This document shows positions 33,988 through 42,296 of a stretch of 45,448 bases of DNA, one piece after another. The notes under the pieces were generated by a model, which had not been told where the DNA came from, did not search any database, and saw nothing but the letters and a program-made list of their open reading frames with translations. A program made the translations under genes and the position numbers. The stretch is from Acidobacteriota bacterium (GTDB taxonomy: Bacteria; Acidobacteriota; Terriglobia; Bryobacterales; Bryobacteraceae). The stretch is taken from positions 1 to 45,448 of the forward strand of contig JAPKZA010000283.1 of assembly GCA_026394015.1 (NCBI GenBank), written 5' to 3'. The stretch's first letter is position 1; each line of letters opens with the position of its first letter.

Positions 33988-34905
33988 TTGCTTTCCCCCC
34001 TTCTCACCGTCATCGGGCCCACCGGTTCCGGCAAAAGCGCCCTCGCCGTCGCCCTCGCCCGCCACTTCGACGGCGAAATCATCAATTGCGACTCCCTCCA
34101 ACTCTTCCGCGGCTTCGACATCGGCACTGCCAAACTCCCCCTCGCCGAACGTCTCTCTCCCCCGCATCACCTCTTCGATATTCGTAGTGCGGACGAATCC
34201 TTCACCGCCGCCGACTTCGCGCGCCACGTCAACGCTCTACTCCCGGAAATAACGGCCCGCGGCCGCCTCCCCATCCTCTGCGGAGGCACCGGCTTCTATC
34301 TCCGCGCCCTTCTCCGCGGCCTCTCCCCCGGCCCCGCCGCTGACCCCCTTCTCCGCGCCCGCCTCGAACAACGCTCGAATCTCCCCCGCCTCCTCGCCCG
34401 CCTCGACCCCGAAGCCGCCCAACGCATCCATCCCAACCATCGCAATCGCGTCCTCCGTGCCCTCGAAATCCGCATTCTCACGGGCCGCCCCTCCTCCGAA
34501 ATCTTCGCCCAGGGCACCGATCCTCTCACCGGCTACCGCGTCCTCCAACTGGGCCTCGAACCGCCCCGCGAGGCGCTATATAGCACTCTGAATCGCCGCT
34601 CCGTCCGTATTTGGGAAGCCGGCCTCGTCGAAGAAGCCCGTCATCTGTTAACCCTTTACTCTCCCGCCGCCAAACCCTTCGCCGCCCTCGGCTATAAGCA
34701 AGCACTCGACTACCTCGCCGGCCGCGTCACCCAGGATGAAGCCATCGCTGACCTCCAGCTCAAAACCCGGCACTACGCCAAGCGCCAACTCACCTGGTTC
34801 CGCGCCGAACCCGAAATCGTTTGGCAACAGGATTTCGGCACTTCGCCCCAAATATTCGAACAATCGGTGATCCTCACGGAACGTTTCCTGCGCGGTTCCG
34901 TATAG
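33988..34905 (+). CDS. miaA: tRNA dimethylallyltransferase MiaA
   Basis: A 305-residue isopentenyltransferase. The P-loop is GPTGSGKS (residues 10-17), then INCDSLQLFRGFDIGTAK (substrate Asp), HHLFDI, PILCGGTGFYLRALLRG, HPNHRNRVLRALEI, LGYKQALDYLAG and the C-terminal TRHYAKRQLTWFR. It transfers dimethylallyl to A37 of tRNAs reading UNN codons. The start codon is TTG with a GGA 3 bases before it; no ATG is available in this position. It is divergent from the TPR operon and 78 bases before a small exported protein. Confidence 0.95.
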   Translation: MLSPLLTVIGPTGSGKSALAVALARHFDGEIINCDSLQLFRGFDIGTAKLPLAERLSPPHHLFDIRSADESFTAADFARHVNALLPEITARGRLPILCGGTGFYLRALLRGLSPGPAADPLLRARLEQRSNLPRLLARLDPEAAQRIHPNHRNRVLRALEIRILTGRPSSEIFAQGTDPLTGYRVLQLGLEPPREALYSTLNRRSVRIWEAGLVEEARHLLTLYSPAAKPFAALGYKQALDYLAGRVTQDEAIADLQLKTRHYAKRQLTWFRAEPEIVWQQDFGTSPQIFEQSVILTERFLRGSV

Positions 34906-34983
34906 ATAGGCATACCGGGTGATGCAACGAGTCAAGCATCCCCACCCACGTTAAAAAGATCAATTCAGGAGCCAAGTAATCCC

Positions 34984-35298
34984 ATGAAAAAGTTTATTGC
35001 CATGTTCGCATTGACGATGTCGTTCGCCTTCGCCGGCGCTTCCAACTTCAACGTCACCCTCTTCCAGCCCTCCATCATCGCGGGCAAGGAACTCAAGCCG
35101 GGCGAATACAAGGTCCAGCTCAATGGCGACAAAATGACCATTAAAAGCGGAAAGACGAGCGTAGAAACCTCCGTCAAGTCCGAACAGGTCGAGTCCAAGT
35201 TCGGATCCACCTCCGTGCGCTATACGAGCGGCGACGGCAAGTACACCGTCACCGAAATCCGCATCGGCGGCACCAATACCAAACTCGTCGTCAACTAG
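34984..35298 (+). CDS. Small exported hypothetical protein
   Basis: A 104-residue protein with a clear signal peptide (MKKFIAMFALTMSFAFAGA) and a beta-rich body: FNVTLFQPSIIAGKELKPGEYKVQL, DKMTIKSGKTSVETSVKSE, TSVRYTSGDGKYTVTEIRIGGTNTKLVVN. The GKELKPGEYKVQL pattern is common in small acidobacterial secreted proteins but the function is not known. An AGGAG Shine-Dalgarno lies about 12 bases before the ATG, slightly far. It is followed after 24 bases by the TolB-like/TPR gene. Confidence 0.8.
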   Translation: MKKFIAMFALTMSFAFAGASNFNVTLFQPSIIAGKELKPGEYKVQLNGDKMTIKSGKTSVETSVKSEQVESKFGSTSVRYTSGDGKYTVTEIRIGGTNTKLVVN

Positions 35299-35322
35299 CC
35301 ATCATCAGATAGAATAAGAGGG

Positions 35323-36510
35323 ATGCAGCGCAGTTTGGTTGTCGTAACCGTCCTGCTCGTGTCCCTCTTTCCTGTCTCTGCCGCTTCCTCCGTCGCCCTT
35401 CCTTTTTCGAATCTATCCCAGGATAAGAACCTCGATTGGATCGGCGAAAGCATCGCCGAAATGGTTCATGAGGCGATCTCGAGCGAAGGCCTCCTTGTTC
35501 TCGATCGGAACGATCGGGCCCTCGCCTATAAGCGCCTCGGCATCCGCCCCTACGCGCTCCTCACCCGCGCCTCGGTCGTCAAAATCGGCGACGAACTCGA
35601 CGCCAACCACGTCGTCTACGGGACCTTTGAACTCATTCGCGAGCCGCAAGAAGGGGCACCGCTTCTCAAACCGTCCATTCTGATCAAGGCCCGCGTCCTC
35701 GATCTCCGCCGCCTCCGCCAGAGCGACGAACTCGTCGAAAAAGGACCCCTCGACGATCTCGCCCTGCTCCAAAGCCGCCTCTGCTTTCGCGTCCTTCGTG
35801 AGATCCTCCCCGACGCCCGCCTCGACGAAGCCTCGTTCCTGGCCAAACGCGCTCGCGTCCGCATCGACGCCCTCGAATACTACATCCGCGGCCTCCTCGT
35901 CGCCGACCCCGCCTCCAAGCATCGCTTCTTCACCCAAGCCGCCCGTCTCGACGCCAATTTCTCGCAACCCTGCTTCCAACTCGGCCTCTACCATTGGGGA
36001 AAGTCCGCCTTCCTCGATGCCTCCTCCTGGTTCCTCCGCGTCCGCTCCACCGACTCCCATTACCGCGAAGCCCACTTCTACCTCGGCATCTGCAAATACC
36101 GTCTCGCCGACTACGCCGCCGCCGAAAAAGCCTTCCGACTCGTTGCCGCCACCGTACCCCTTAACGAGGTCTTCAACAACCTCGGTGCCGCTCTCATGCG
36201 TCGCAACTCCCCCGAAGCGCTGACGAACTTTCTCAAAGCCCTCGACGGCGACGACTCCGACCCCGACTACCACTTCAATGTCGGCTACGCCCTTTGGAAA
36301 AATCGCAGCTTCGATGTGGCCGCCGAACGCTTCCGCTCTGTCCTCGACCGCGTTCCCAGCGATCAGGAAGCCATCACCATGCTCGGCCGCTGCCTGAAGA
36401 AAGAAGGGCCCCGTCCCGGCGATGCCCGCACCGAAGGCCTCGAACGCATCAAAGAGGAGTACGAAGAGTCCGTTTTCCTCCAACTAAAATCGATGATTGA
36501 GAAAAAATAA
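35323..36510 (+). CDS. Exported TolB-like N-domain protein with TPR repeats
   Basis: A 395-residue protein. A signal peptide (SLVVVTVLLVSLFPVSAAS) precedes VALPFSNLSQDKNLDWIGESIAEMVHEAI, matching the TolB-N/FlgO-like fold seen in bacterial TPR and cyclase proteins, with a following GDELDANHVVYGTFEL. From about residue 175 TPR-type helices run to the end (YYIRGLLVADPASKHRFFTQAARLD, DYAAAEKAFRLVAATV, EALTNFLKALDGDDSDPDYHFNVGYAL). It likely works at the outer membrane or periplasm as an adaptor. It is followed directly by the plugless barrel gene: TAA is immediately followed by the TTG start, so they are coupled. Confidence 0.82.
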   Translation: MQRSLVVVTVLLVSLFPVSAASSVALPFSNLSQDKNLDWIGESIAEMVHEAISSEGLLVLDRNDRALAYKRLGIRPYALLTRASVVKIGDELDANHVVYGTFELIREPQEGAPLLKPSILIKARVLDLRRLRQSDELVEKGPLDDLALLQSRLCFRVLREILPDARLDEASFLAKRARVRIDALEYYIRGLLVADPASKHRFFTQAARLDANFSQPCFQLGLYHWGKSAFLDASSWFLRVRSTDSHYREAHFYLGICKYRLADYAAAEKAFRLVAATVPLNEVFNNLGAALMRRNSPEALTNFLKALDGDDSDPDYHFNVGYALWKNRSFDVAAERFRSVLDRVPSDQEAITMLGRCLKKEGPRPGDARTEGLERIKEEYEESVFLQLKSMIEKK

Positions 36511-38874
36511 TTGACGCGAATTTATCTCCTCTTCCCCCTCGCGCTCCTCGCCGCCGACCCTCGCGTCCAAATCGTCACCGAAGCCCCGGTCGAAGCCAGC
36601 TATTTCGCGAGCGAACAGGGCAACCCCGCCAGCCCCGCCGTCTTCCTCGCCGCCCCCGCCAAAATCGCCACCTGGCACGGCGAACTCTACCACCGTCACC
36701 AAAACAGCGTCTTCAACGCTCGTACTTTCTTCCAGGTCGGCGGGGTCCAGCCCAGCCGCCAAAACTCCTTCGGCGGGCGGGTCACCGGCGGGCTCGGCCC
36801 CCTCGGTGCCCTCACTGTGAACGTCGGGGAACGCCTCGTCCGCGGCATGGTCAACGGCAACATCCTCGTTCCTCTCCTCTCGGAGCGCATCCCCCTCACC
36901 GCCGACCCCGCCAAGCGCGCCTGGATCAATCGCATCTTCGCCGCCTACCCCACTGCCGCCCCCAACCGCCTCGATTTCGATCCCCGCGCCCTCAATACCA
37001 ACTCCCCCCAACGCATCGATGCCACCGACTTCGACGTCCGTCTTGATAAGGTCGTCTCCGCCTTCTACAGTCGCTCCCATCAGCACATCGACGCCTTCCA
37101 ACTCGTCGCCGGCCAAAATCCCAACACGACCCTCGACAACCACACCGGCCGCCTCACCTGGCGCAAGGCCCTCTCGCCGACTTTCAATCTCCAAACCGGT
37201 ATCACGTTTCAAAGAAACGTAGCAATCCTCGTCAGTCCGCCCAACGCCGTCGGCCCCCGCGTCCGCTTCGGCTACCAAATCGAAGAACTCGGCCCCGACA
37301 GCATGTTCCCCGTCGACCGCGCCCAGAACAGCTTCCGCTACGGCTTCGGTGCCCAGAAAACGATGGGCCGCCACACCCTCACCTTCGGCGGCGACGCGAT
37401 GCGCTTCCAACTCAACGGCATCGAAGCCAACAACCTCCGCGGTTACTACCAGTTCTCCAACAACTTCGGTCGCACCGCCATCGAGAACCTCCGCCTCGGC
37501 GATCCCACCAACTACGAAGTCACCCTGGGCAGCGTCTCTCGCGGCTTTCGCCAATGGTCTGGCCAGGCCTACATCTCGCTCCGCTCCCAGCTCCACTCTC
37601 GGCTCCAACTCTACGTCGGCGTCCGCTTCAGTCCCGATGACTCGCCCTCGGAAGTCAACAACCGCGAGCCCATCCCCTACCCCTGCGACTGCAATAACTT
37701 CGCCCCGCGTGTCTCGCTTGCCTGGCGAGCCTCCAACAACTGGACCGCCCGCGCCATGTACGCCGTCTCCTTCTCCCCCGTCCCGCCCGTCGCCTACCAG
37801 CAGGTGCGGAACAATCCGCCCAACGCCACCTACGTCTTTCTCCAGAATCCCGACCTCCTCAACCCCCTCTCCACCACCACTCAGTTCAAGCCGTCCATCC
37901 ACACACTCGACCCTGGCCTCGTCTCCGCCTACGCCCACCAGTACAGCCTCCGCCTCGAACGGCGCTGGGCTAACAATACAATGGTCCGTTTCGGCTACAC
38001 CGGCAGCCGTTCGTTTAAGCTGCCCTACGCCTTCGTCGAGAATCGCGCCGTCTTCGTCCCCGGCTTGGCGCCCACCACCGGCAATATCGACCTCCGTCGT
38101 CCCGATCCGTCCATCAGCGAACTTCGCCGTGTCGTTAACGCCGGCACCGCCTGGTACGACGGTGCCCAGGTCGCGATCGATCTCCCCTCCCGCCGCGGTC
38201 TGCTCGTCACCGCCGTCTATACCTTCGGCAAGGGCCTCGACAACGGCTCCGACTACACCGCCACCGCCGCCAATAAGGATATGCTCAACGCCCGGCCCCA
38301 GTCCATGTTCAACATGCTGGCGGACCGGAAGGGCCTCAGCAACTTCGATTCGACGCACGCCTTCTCGCTCCAAACCGTCTACGACCTGCCCCGCCTCCGC
38401 TGGGTTGGCGCCTGGCAACTCAGCGGGGTCGGTACTCTCAAGACCGGTACCCCGCTCACTCTTTTCATCGGCTCCGATGCGCCCGGCATCGGCAACGTCG
38501 ATGGCTCCGGCGGTGAGCGCCCCAATCTTCTCGATCCCTCCATTCTTGGCAAAACCGTCGGCAACCCGGACACCGCTTCGCTGATCCTGAGCCGCGATCG
38601 CTTCGCCTACATCCCCGTCGGCGACGACCGCGGCAACCTCGGCCGAGGCACGTTTCGCAAGGGGGGCATTTTCAATTGGAACGCCGCGCTCCAGCGAAAC
38701 TGGAAGCTTCCGCGGGACGGATCGCTGCAATTTCGTCTCGAATCCTACAACGGCACTAACACCCCGCAGTTCGATGAGCCCCAGCGAAACCTCACCAGCC
38801 CGGCTTTTGGTAAGATCACCAACACGCTGAATGATGGCAGGGTCTTCCAATTCAGTCTCCGTTTCCTGATATAA
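36511..38874 (+). CDS. Oar-like outer-membrane beta-barrel lacking the plug domain
   Basis: A 787-residue protein starting at TTG (36511), right after the previous stop. A short leader (IYLLFPLALLAA) is followed, near residue 50, by LYHRHQNSVFNARTFFQVGGVQPSRQNSFGGRVTGGLGP, a stretch typical of the barrel start of acidobacterial Oar/TonB-dependent receptors. Alternating beta-strands continue to the C-terminus, with FQFSLRFLI at the very end as an outer-membrane insertion signal. What is missing is the N-terminal carboxypeptidase-regulatory-like domain and the TonB plug that full-length members (about 1,000-1,200 residues) have. As the signal peptide is retained, this looks like a real plugless form and not a broken gene. 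It may be an open pore or use the upstream TPR/TolB-like protein as partner. Confidence 0.82.
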   Translation: MTRIYLLFPLALLAADPRVQIVTEAPVEASYFASEQGNPASPAVFLAAPAKIATWHGELYHRHQNSVFNARTFFQVGGVQPSRQNSFGGRVTGGLGPLGALTVNVGERLVRGMVNGNILVPLLSERIPLTADPAKRAWINRIFAAYPTAAPNRLDFDPRALNTNSPQRIDATDFDVRLDKVVSAFYSRSHQHIDAFQLVAGQNPNTTLDNHTGRLTWRKALSPTFNLQTGITFQRNVAILVSPPNAVGPRVRFGYQIEELGPDSMFPVDRAQNSFRYGFGAQKTMGRHTLTFGGDAMRFQLNGIEANNLRGYYQFSNNFGRTAIENLRLGDPTNYEVTLGSVSRGFRQWSGQAYISLRSQLHSRLQLYVGVRFSPDDSPSEVNNREPIPYPCDCNNFAPRVSLAWRASNNWTARAMYAVSFSPVPPVAYQQVRNNPPNATYVFLQNPDLLNPLSTTTQFKPSIHTLDPGLVSAYAHQYSLRLERRWANNTMVRFGYTGSRSFKLPYAFVENRAVFVPGLAPTTGNIDLRRPDPSISELRRVVNAGTAWYDGAQVAIDLPSRRGLLVTAVYTFGKGLDNGSDYTATAANKDMLNARPQSMFNMLADRKGLSNFDSTHAFSLQTVYDLPRLRWVGAWQLSGVGTLKTGTPLTLFIGSDAPGIGNVDGSGGERPNLLDPSILGKTVGNPDTASLILSRDRFAYIPVGDDRGNLGRGTFRKGGIFNWNAALQRNWKLPRDGSLQFRLESYNGTNTPQFDEPQRNLTSPAFGKITNTLNDGRVFQFSLRFLI

Positions 38875-38954
38875 ATAAACATCACAAATTTATTGATGGC
38901 TTCTTGCCGCCAATTCCGCATTTACCACTTAAGGAGCCCTGTGCTAGTTTTTCG

Positions 38955-38986
38955 GCGGTTACCGCTTAACCGATCTGGCATATAAT
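38955..38986 (+). promoter_or_regulatory. Candidate leaderless promoter with palindrome before the PP2C gene
   Basis: A consensus TATAAT lies at 38981-38986, only 10 bases before the PP2C ATG, so transcription would begin about 4-5 bases from the start codon. No Shine-Dalgarno is present in CAAAAAGTTC. A near-palindrome GCGGT-T-ACCGC at 38955-38965 covers the -35 position and could bind a regulator; no good TTGACA was found. Confidence 0.52.
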
Positions 38987-38996
38987 CAAAAAGTTC

Positions 38997-39758
38997 ATGC
39001 TCGAAGCTTTTGGCCTATCTGACCCCGGCTGCGTCCGGAGCAACAACGAGGACTATTACCTCTTAGCCCCGTCGCTAGGACTGTTTCTCGTCGCTGACGG
39101 TATGGGCGGAGCCCAAGCCGGTGAATGTGCGTCGCAACTCGCCGCCGAAACGGTAGGCGAATACGTTTGGCGAATGGGACGCTCCGATGCCGAACTTCTC
39201 CCCACCGCCTTCGCGGAAGCAAACCGTCGCGTACTGGAAGAAGCCAGCCGCGATAGCTCCCTCGACGGAATGGGCACCACCCTCGTCGCCGTTCTCGACG
39301 CCGGCCACGAAGTTTACATCGCCAGCGTCGGCGATAGCCGCGCCTACGTTTTTCATGAAGAAAAATTAACCGGACTAACGGAAGACCAAACCTGGGTGCA
39401 GGAAGTCGGCCGTAAGCTCGGCATTGAAGAGTCGCAGTTGAAGGTTCATCCCATGCGCCACGTCCTCACGATGGCCATCGGCGTCAGCGATCAACTCCGC
39501 GTTCACACCTACCGTGTCGAACTCTCGCCCGGCATGCAGATTCTTCTCTGCAGCGACGGATTGCACGGCGTCGTACCCGACGAACAAATCGAGAGAATTT
39601 TCCAGACCCAAAACGCACTAGAAGACAAAGGTAAGACTTTGATCGAGATGGCAAAAGCCGCCGGCGGCCCGGACAATGTGACGGCCGTTCTGCTTCGGGT
39701 AGTTTCCACCGAAGAGGCTCCGTTGGCCCCTGCCGAACTCGTTCCGAGCGAAGCCTAG
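38997..39758 (+). CDS. PP2C-family serine/threonine protein phosphatase
   Basis: A 253-residue PPM/PP2C phosphatase: DPGCVRSNNEDYYLL (metal and phosphate residues), FLVADGMGGAQAGE (metal Asp), GMGTTLVAVL, ASVGDSRAYVFHEEKL, CSDGLHGVV and GGPDNVTAVLLRV in canonical order. It dephosphorylates Ser/Thr-phosphoproteins with Mn2+/Mg2+, generally opposing Hanks-type kinases; no kinase gene is in the window. The C-terminus is a short Pro/Ala tail. A TATAAT box 10 bases before the ATG implies a leaderless mRNA. The gene stands alone, with AT-rich gaps on either side. Confidence 0.93.
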   Translation: MLEAFGLSDPGCVRSNNEDYYLLAPSLGLFLVADGMGGAQAGECASQLAAETVGEYVWRMGRSDAELLPTAFAEANRRVLEEASRDSSLDGMGTTLVAVLDAGHEVYIASVGDSRAYVFHEEKLTGLTEDQTWVQEVGRKLGIEESQLKVHPMRHVLTMAIGVSDQLRVHTYRVELSPGMQILLCSDGLHGVVPDEQIERIFQTQNALEDKGKTLIEMAKAAGGPDNVTAVLLRVVSTEEAPLAPAELVPSEA

Positions 39759-39779
39759 TAAATATTACTCTTCTAAAAA

Positions 39780-40445
39780 ATGCAGTTCCCATGGCGTCGC
39801 GCTGTGGCAGGCGTGTTGGCGGCCTGCTGCGCAGCCCATTCGACCTCGTTTGGTCAGGAACCGGCTCTGTTGCAGATCCGGATAATCGAAGGAGAAGGAG
39901 CCGTTCATACGGTCGGTACCCGGGCCTCCCAGGCGCTGGTGCTGCGCATCACTGACGAAAGCGGTCGCCCGGTTCCCGGCGCGTCCGTTAGTTTCCGCCT
40001 CCCCGACGAAGGGCCGAGCGGGACGTTCCAAACCGGGCTGCGCACCGAAGTCGCTTCGGCCGCTGCTGATGGCAAGGTCGCCATCCGAGGGATCCTCTGG
40101 AACCGCACACCCGGCCCCATCCAAATCCGGATCACGGCCAACAAGGGCGAAGCCCGGTCGGGGACCGTCTCGGCCCAATACTTAACGGAACCGACCGCGT
40201 CGGCAAAACGATCCGGTGAGCCGACCACGACAGCCGTCCTGCCCCAGATTAAGATCGGGCCGTCCCGCAGCAAGTGGACGATTTTGGCGATCCTGATCGG
40301 CGGCGCGGCGGCCGGCGGCGTGGCAGCCGCTTCCAACCGCGGAGCCCGGACCTCTCCCGGTGCTCCACCTTCTTCTCCGCCGGCGGCGGTCGCCCTGCCA
40401 TCGGTCACCATTGGCCCTCCCAGCATCGCGATAGGGAAACCATGA
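39780..40445 (+). CDS. Exported Ig-like (Big_1-type) protein with C-terminal membrane helix
   Basis: A 221-residue protein. A signal peptide (RAVAGVLAACCAAHSTSFGQ) precedes an Ig-like fold: LRITDESGRPVPGASVSFRLPDEGPSGTFQ near residues 50-80 and GKVAIRGILWNRTPGPIQIRITANKGEARSGTVSA near 95-130, the latter typical of bacterial Big_1/invasin-type domains. A hydrophobic segment WTILAILIGGAAAGGVAAAS follows at about 160-182, then a Pro/Ser tail. There is no Shine-Dalgarno before the ATG. It overlaps the next gene by ATGA, making it the head of a three-gene exported unit. Function unknown. Confidence 0.72.
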   Translation: MQFPWRRAVAGVLAACCAAHSTSFGQEPALLQIRIIEGEGAVHTVGTRASQALVLRITDESGRPVPGASVSFRLPDEGPSGTFQTGLRTEVASAAADGKVAIRGILWNRTPGPIQIRITANKGEARSGTVSAQYLTEPTASAKRSGEPTTTAVLPQIKIGPSRSKWTILAILIGGAAAGGVAAASNRGARTSPGAPPSSPPAAVALPSVTIGPPSIAIGKP

Positions 40446-41044
40446 AATACCTCCTGTCTCTTTTCAGTTCCACGCGCACAACGGACTCGGTTCGGCCCGG
40501 CAGGATGGGCGAGTTCCTCGCCCGTTGGTGCCGTGCCTGCGCGGCCTGTGCGCTCTTCACGTTTGCTCTCTTTGCTCAAATCGAAACTCCCCGGATCGGC
40601 TTCTGGCGGGACGCGCAGCGCCGGGTTCGCCCCCTGCACGGGGTCGCCGGAAACTTCATTCCAGGCGCAGCGGTCCGGGAAGGCGTCGTCGCTTTCGCTT
40701 GGTACGGCGACGGCGGGTGGCTTCGCTCCGCGGACGGCATCGAACGGCTCGACGCCTCCGGCGCGACGGTCGCCCGCCTGCCGGACGGCGAAGCCCGCTT
40801 CAGCACTTCCGGCGTTTGGTTGACGAAGCTTAATGTTGTCTATCGATGGGACGGACGGTCGCTCAAAAACGAACCCGTCGACGCGGCTGAGTTCGCGGTG
40901 CCGGATGTTGAGGCCGACCGGATTGAGCCGATTGGCCAGGATTGGTGGCACCTCCGGCTCAGAGGCCGGAGCTATGCCCTGCGGACGACTCCCGGACGGG
41001 AAGCCCGTTTCGAAATTCCGGAGGCCGAAGATGAAGCTCGCTAG
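40442..41044 (+). CDS. Exported hypothetical protein (beta-rich)
   Basis: A 200-residue protein beginning MKYLLSLFSSTRTTDSVRPG, with a hydrophobic stretch (ACALFTFALFAQIE) near residues 35-47 that may act as a late signal sequence. The rest is short beta-like repeats (VVAFAWYGDGGWLRSADGIERLDASG, FSTSGVWLTKLNVVYRWDG, WWHLRLRGRSYALR), suggesting a small propeller or beta-sandwich. I recognise no family. It starts at ATGA within the upstream gene and overlaps the next gene by 14 bases, so all three are expressed together. Confidence 0.65.
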   Translation: MKYLLSLFSSTRTTDSVRPGRMGEFLARWCRACAACALFTFALFAQIETPRIGFWRDAQRRVRPLHGVAGNFIPGAAVREGVVAFAWYGDGGWLRSADGIERLDASGATVARLPDGEARFSTSGVWLTKLNVVYRWDGRSLKNEPVDAAEFAVPDVEADRIEPIGQDWWHLRLRGRSYALRTTPGREARFEIPEAEDEAR

Positions 41045-42296
41045 CCTTCTGCTCTGCGCTGCTTCGGCGCTGGTTGGTCAAATTCTGGTGGAGACCCCGA
41101 CCGGCTTTCAACCCGTCGGGGCCAGTGTCTCGCTCGGGGTGACCAATCCCGGCGATCCGCTTGATACGCGGTTCCGGGGCCCGGCCCAAGCGAACATTCA
41201 GATCGGCGGAGCCGGCTTTTCGGCCCGCGATATTCTGCCGAACGGCGACTTCACAGTTCGCTTCCTGCCGACCGCTGACGGCAGCTACAGCGCCAGCCTG
41301 ACGGTGGCCGGGGTGACGATTCTGCTGCGGGCCACCGCGCTGGCCACGGTGGTCGTAACCCAAGCCGGGACTGCGTTAAGCCGAGGGTCGGTGATCGACT
41401 TCGGCGTGGTAGAAGCGGGAGTAGCCGTCGAGCAGACGTTACTGCTCGAGAACCGGTCCACTCGCACATTGACCGTCTCTCGGATCGAGACCGGGGCGAA
41501 AATCGTGAATGGCCCGGCTCTGCCCTTGAATTTGGCCGCTGGAAGGTCCATTCCGCTCAGTCTGGAGGTGACGCCGGGTTCGGTTGGGTTCCTGGAACTG
41601 CCCCTTTCGATAGACGGTCGAGAGTTTACCTTGCGGGTGACCGGGGCTATCCCACGATTGCCGGCGGCTCGGATCGTGGCCGACGCCGAGACGTTGCGGA
41701 GCGGGCAGCAGGTCCGGCTCCGGATTGAGTTTGCTGAGCCTGCCCGGGTGGCTGGTGGCGGGACGCTGGAGCTTGCGTTCAGCGGGAACGACCCCGCCGT
41801 GCGTCTCAGTACCGGACGGACAACGGTTTTTAATTTGCCCGCCGGGTCACGGGTGGCTCGCTTCGGAGAGGCTGACGACATCATGATGCAGACCGGGACG
41901 ATTTCGGATACGATCCGTCTTTTCGTTCGGGGACCAGGGCTGGAGACCGTCCGCGAGTTCCGTATTGAGCCGCAGCCGGTGGTGGTCGACGAAGCGAAGG
42001 CCACCCGGGAGGGCAGCACCATCGTCGTCGCGATTACTGGTTTCGACAACTCCCGCGGGGCGGCGTCGATGAACTTTCGGTTTGCCGACCGAGCGGGGAA
42101 CCCGCTGGGATCGGCCTTTACGGTCACCCCGGACAACGAATGGAAAAGCTACTTCCAGACGAGCGGCATGGGCGGGGTGTTCCGGCTCCGCGCTGTGTTC
42201 CCCGTCGCCGGGGATGTTAGCCTAGTGGGTTCAGTCACCGCCGAAATCGCCAACGGTGTTGGACGAACCGAGATCGGCAAACTGACCATCCCCTAA
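41031..42296 (+). CDS. Exported multi-Ig-like protein
   Basis: A 421-residue protein with a signal peptide (MKLASLLLCAASALVGQ) and repeated beta-sandwich modules: FGVVEAGVAVEQTLLLENRSTRTLTVSR near residues 115-142 is a HYDIN/ASPM-like Ig-fold motif used in choice-of-anchor proteins; GQQVRLRIEFAEPARVAGGGTLELAF near 220-250 and the C-terminal GVFRLRAVFPVAGDVSLVGSVTAEI fit further modules. It probably binds something at the surface. Start ATG 41031 is chosen for the leader; a longer frame exists inside the previous gene. Its stop overlaps the thiD ATG (TAATG). Confidence 0.72.
   Translation: MKLASLLLCAASALVGQILVETPTGFQPVGASVSLGVTNPGDPLDTRFRGPAQANIQIGGAGFSARDILPNGDFTVRFLPTADGSYSASLTVAGVTILLRATALATVVVTQAGTALSRGSVIDFGVVEAGVAVEQTLLLENRSTRTLTVSRIETGAKIVNGPALPLNLAAGRSIPLSLEVTPGSVGFLELPLSIDGREFTLRVTGAIPRLPAARIVADAETLRSGQQVRLRIEFAEPARVAGGGTLELAFSGNDPAVRLSTGRTTVFNLPAGSRVARFGEADDIMMQTGTISDTIRLFVRGPGLETVREFRIEPQPVVVDEAKATREGSTIVVAITGFDNSRGAASMNFRFADRAGNPLGSAFTVTPDNEWKSYFQTSGMGGVFRLRAVFPVAGDVSLVGSVTAEIANGVGRTEIGKLTIP

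Noticed and set aside
36484-38850. A 788-residue open frame on the minus strand opposite the barrel gene
   Set aside because: It is low-complexity Gly/Val/Glu/Ala translation caused by C-rich codons on the plus strand; similar shadows lie opposite most genes (e.g. 335-1459, 4029-5162, 14940-16409).
38875-38900. AATAAA...TTTATT as a terminator after the barrel gene
   Set aside because: Only a 6-bp A/T stem with no GC core or T-tract, too weak to call.
38875-38996. DnaA boxes or an origin in the AT-rich gap at the skew change
   Set aside because: No TTATNCACA-type box was found by eye, and the neighbouring genes are not those typical of oriC.
42200-42296. Possible TPP riboswitch before thiD
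   Set aside because: thiD begins inside the preceding gene's stop; no thi-box sequence was seen in the upstream coding region.
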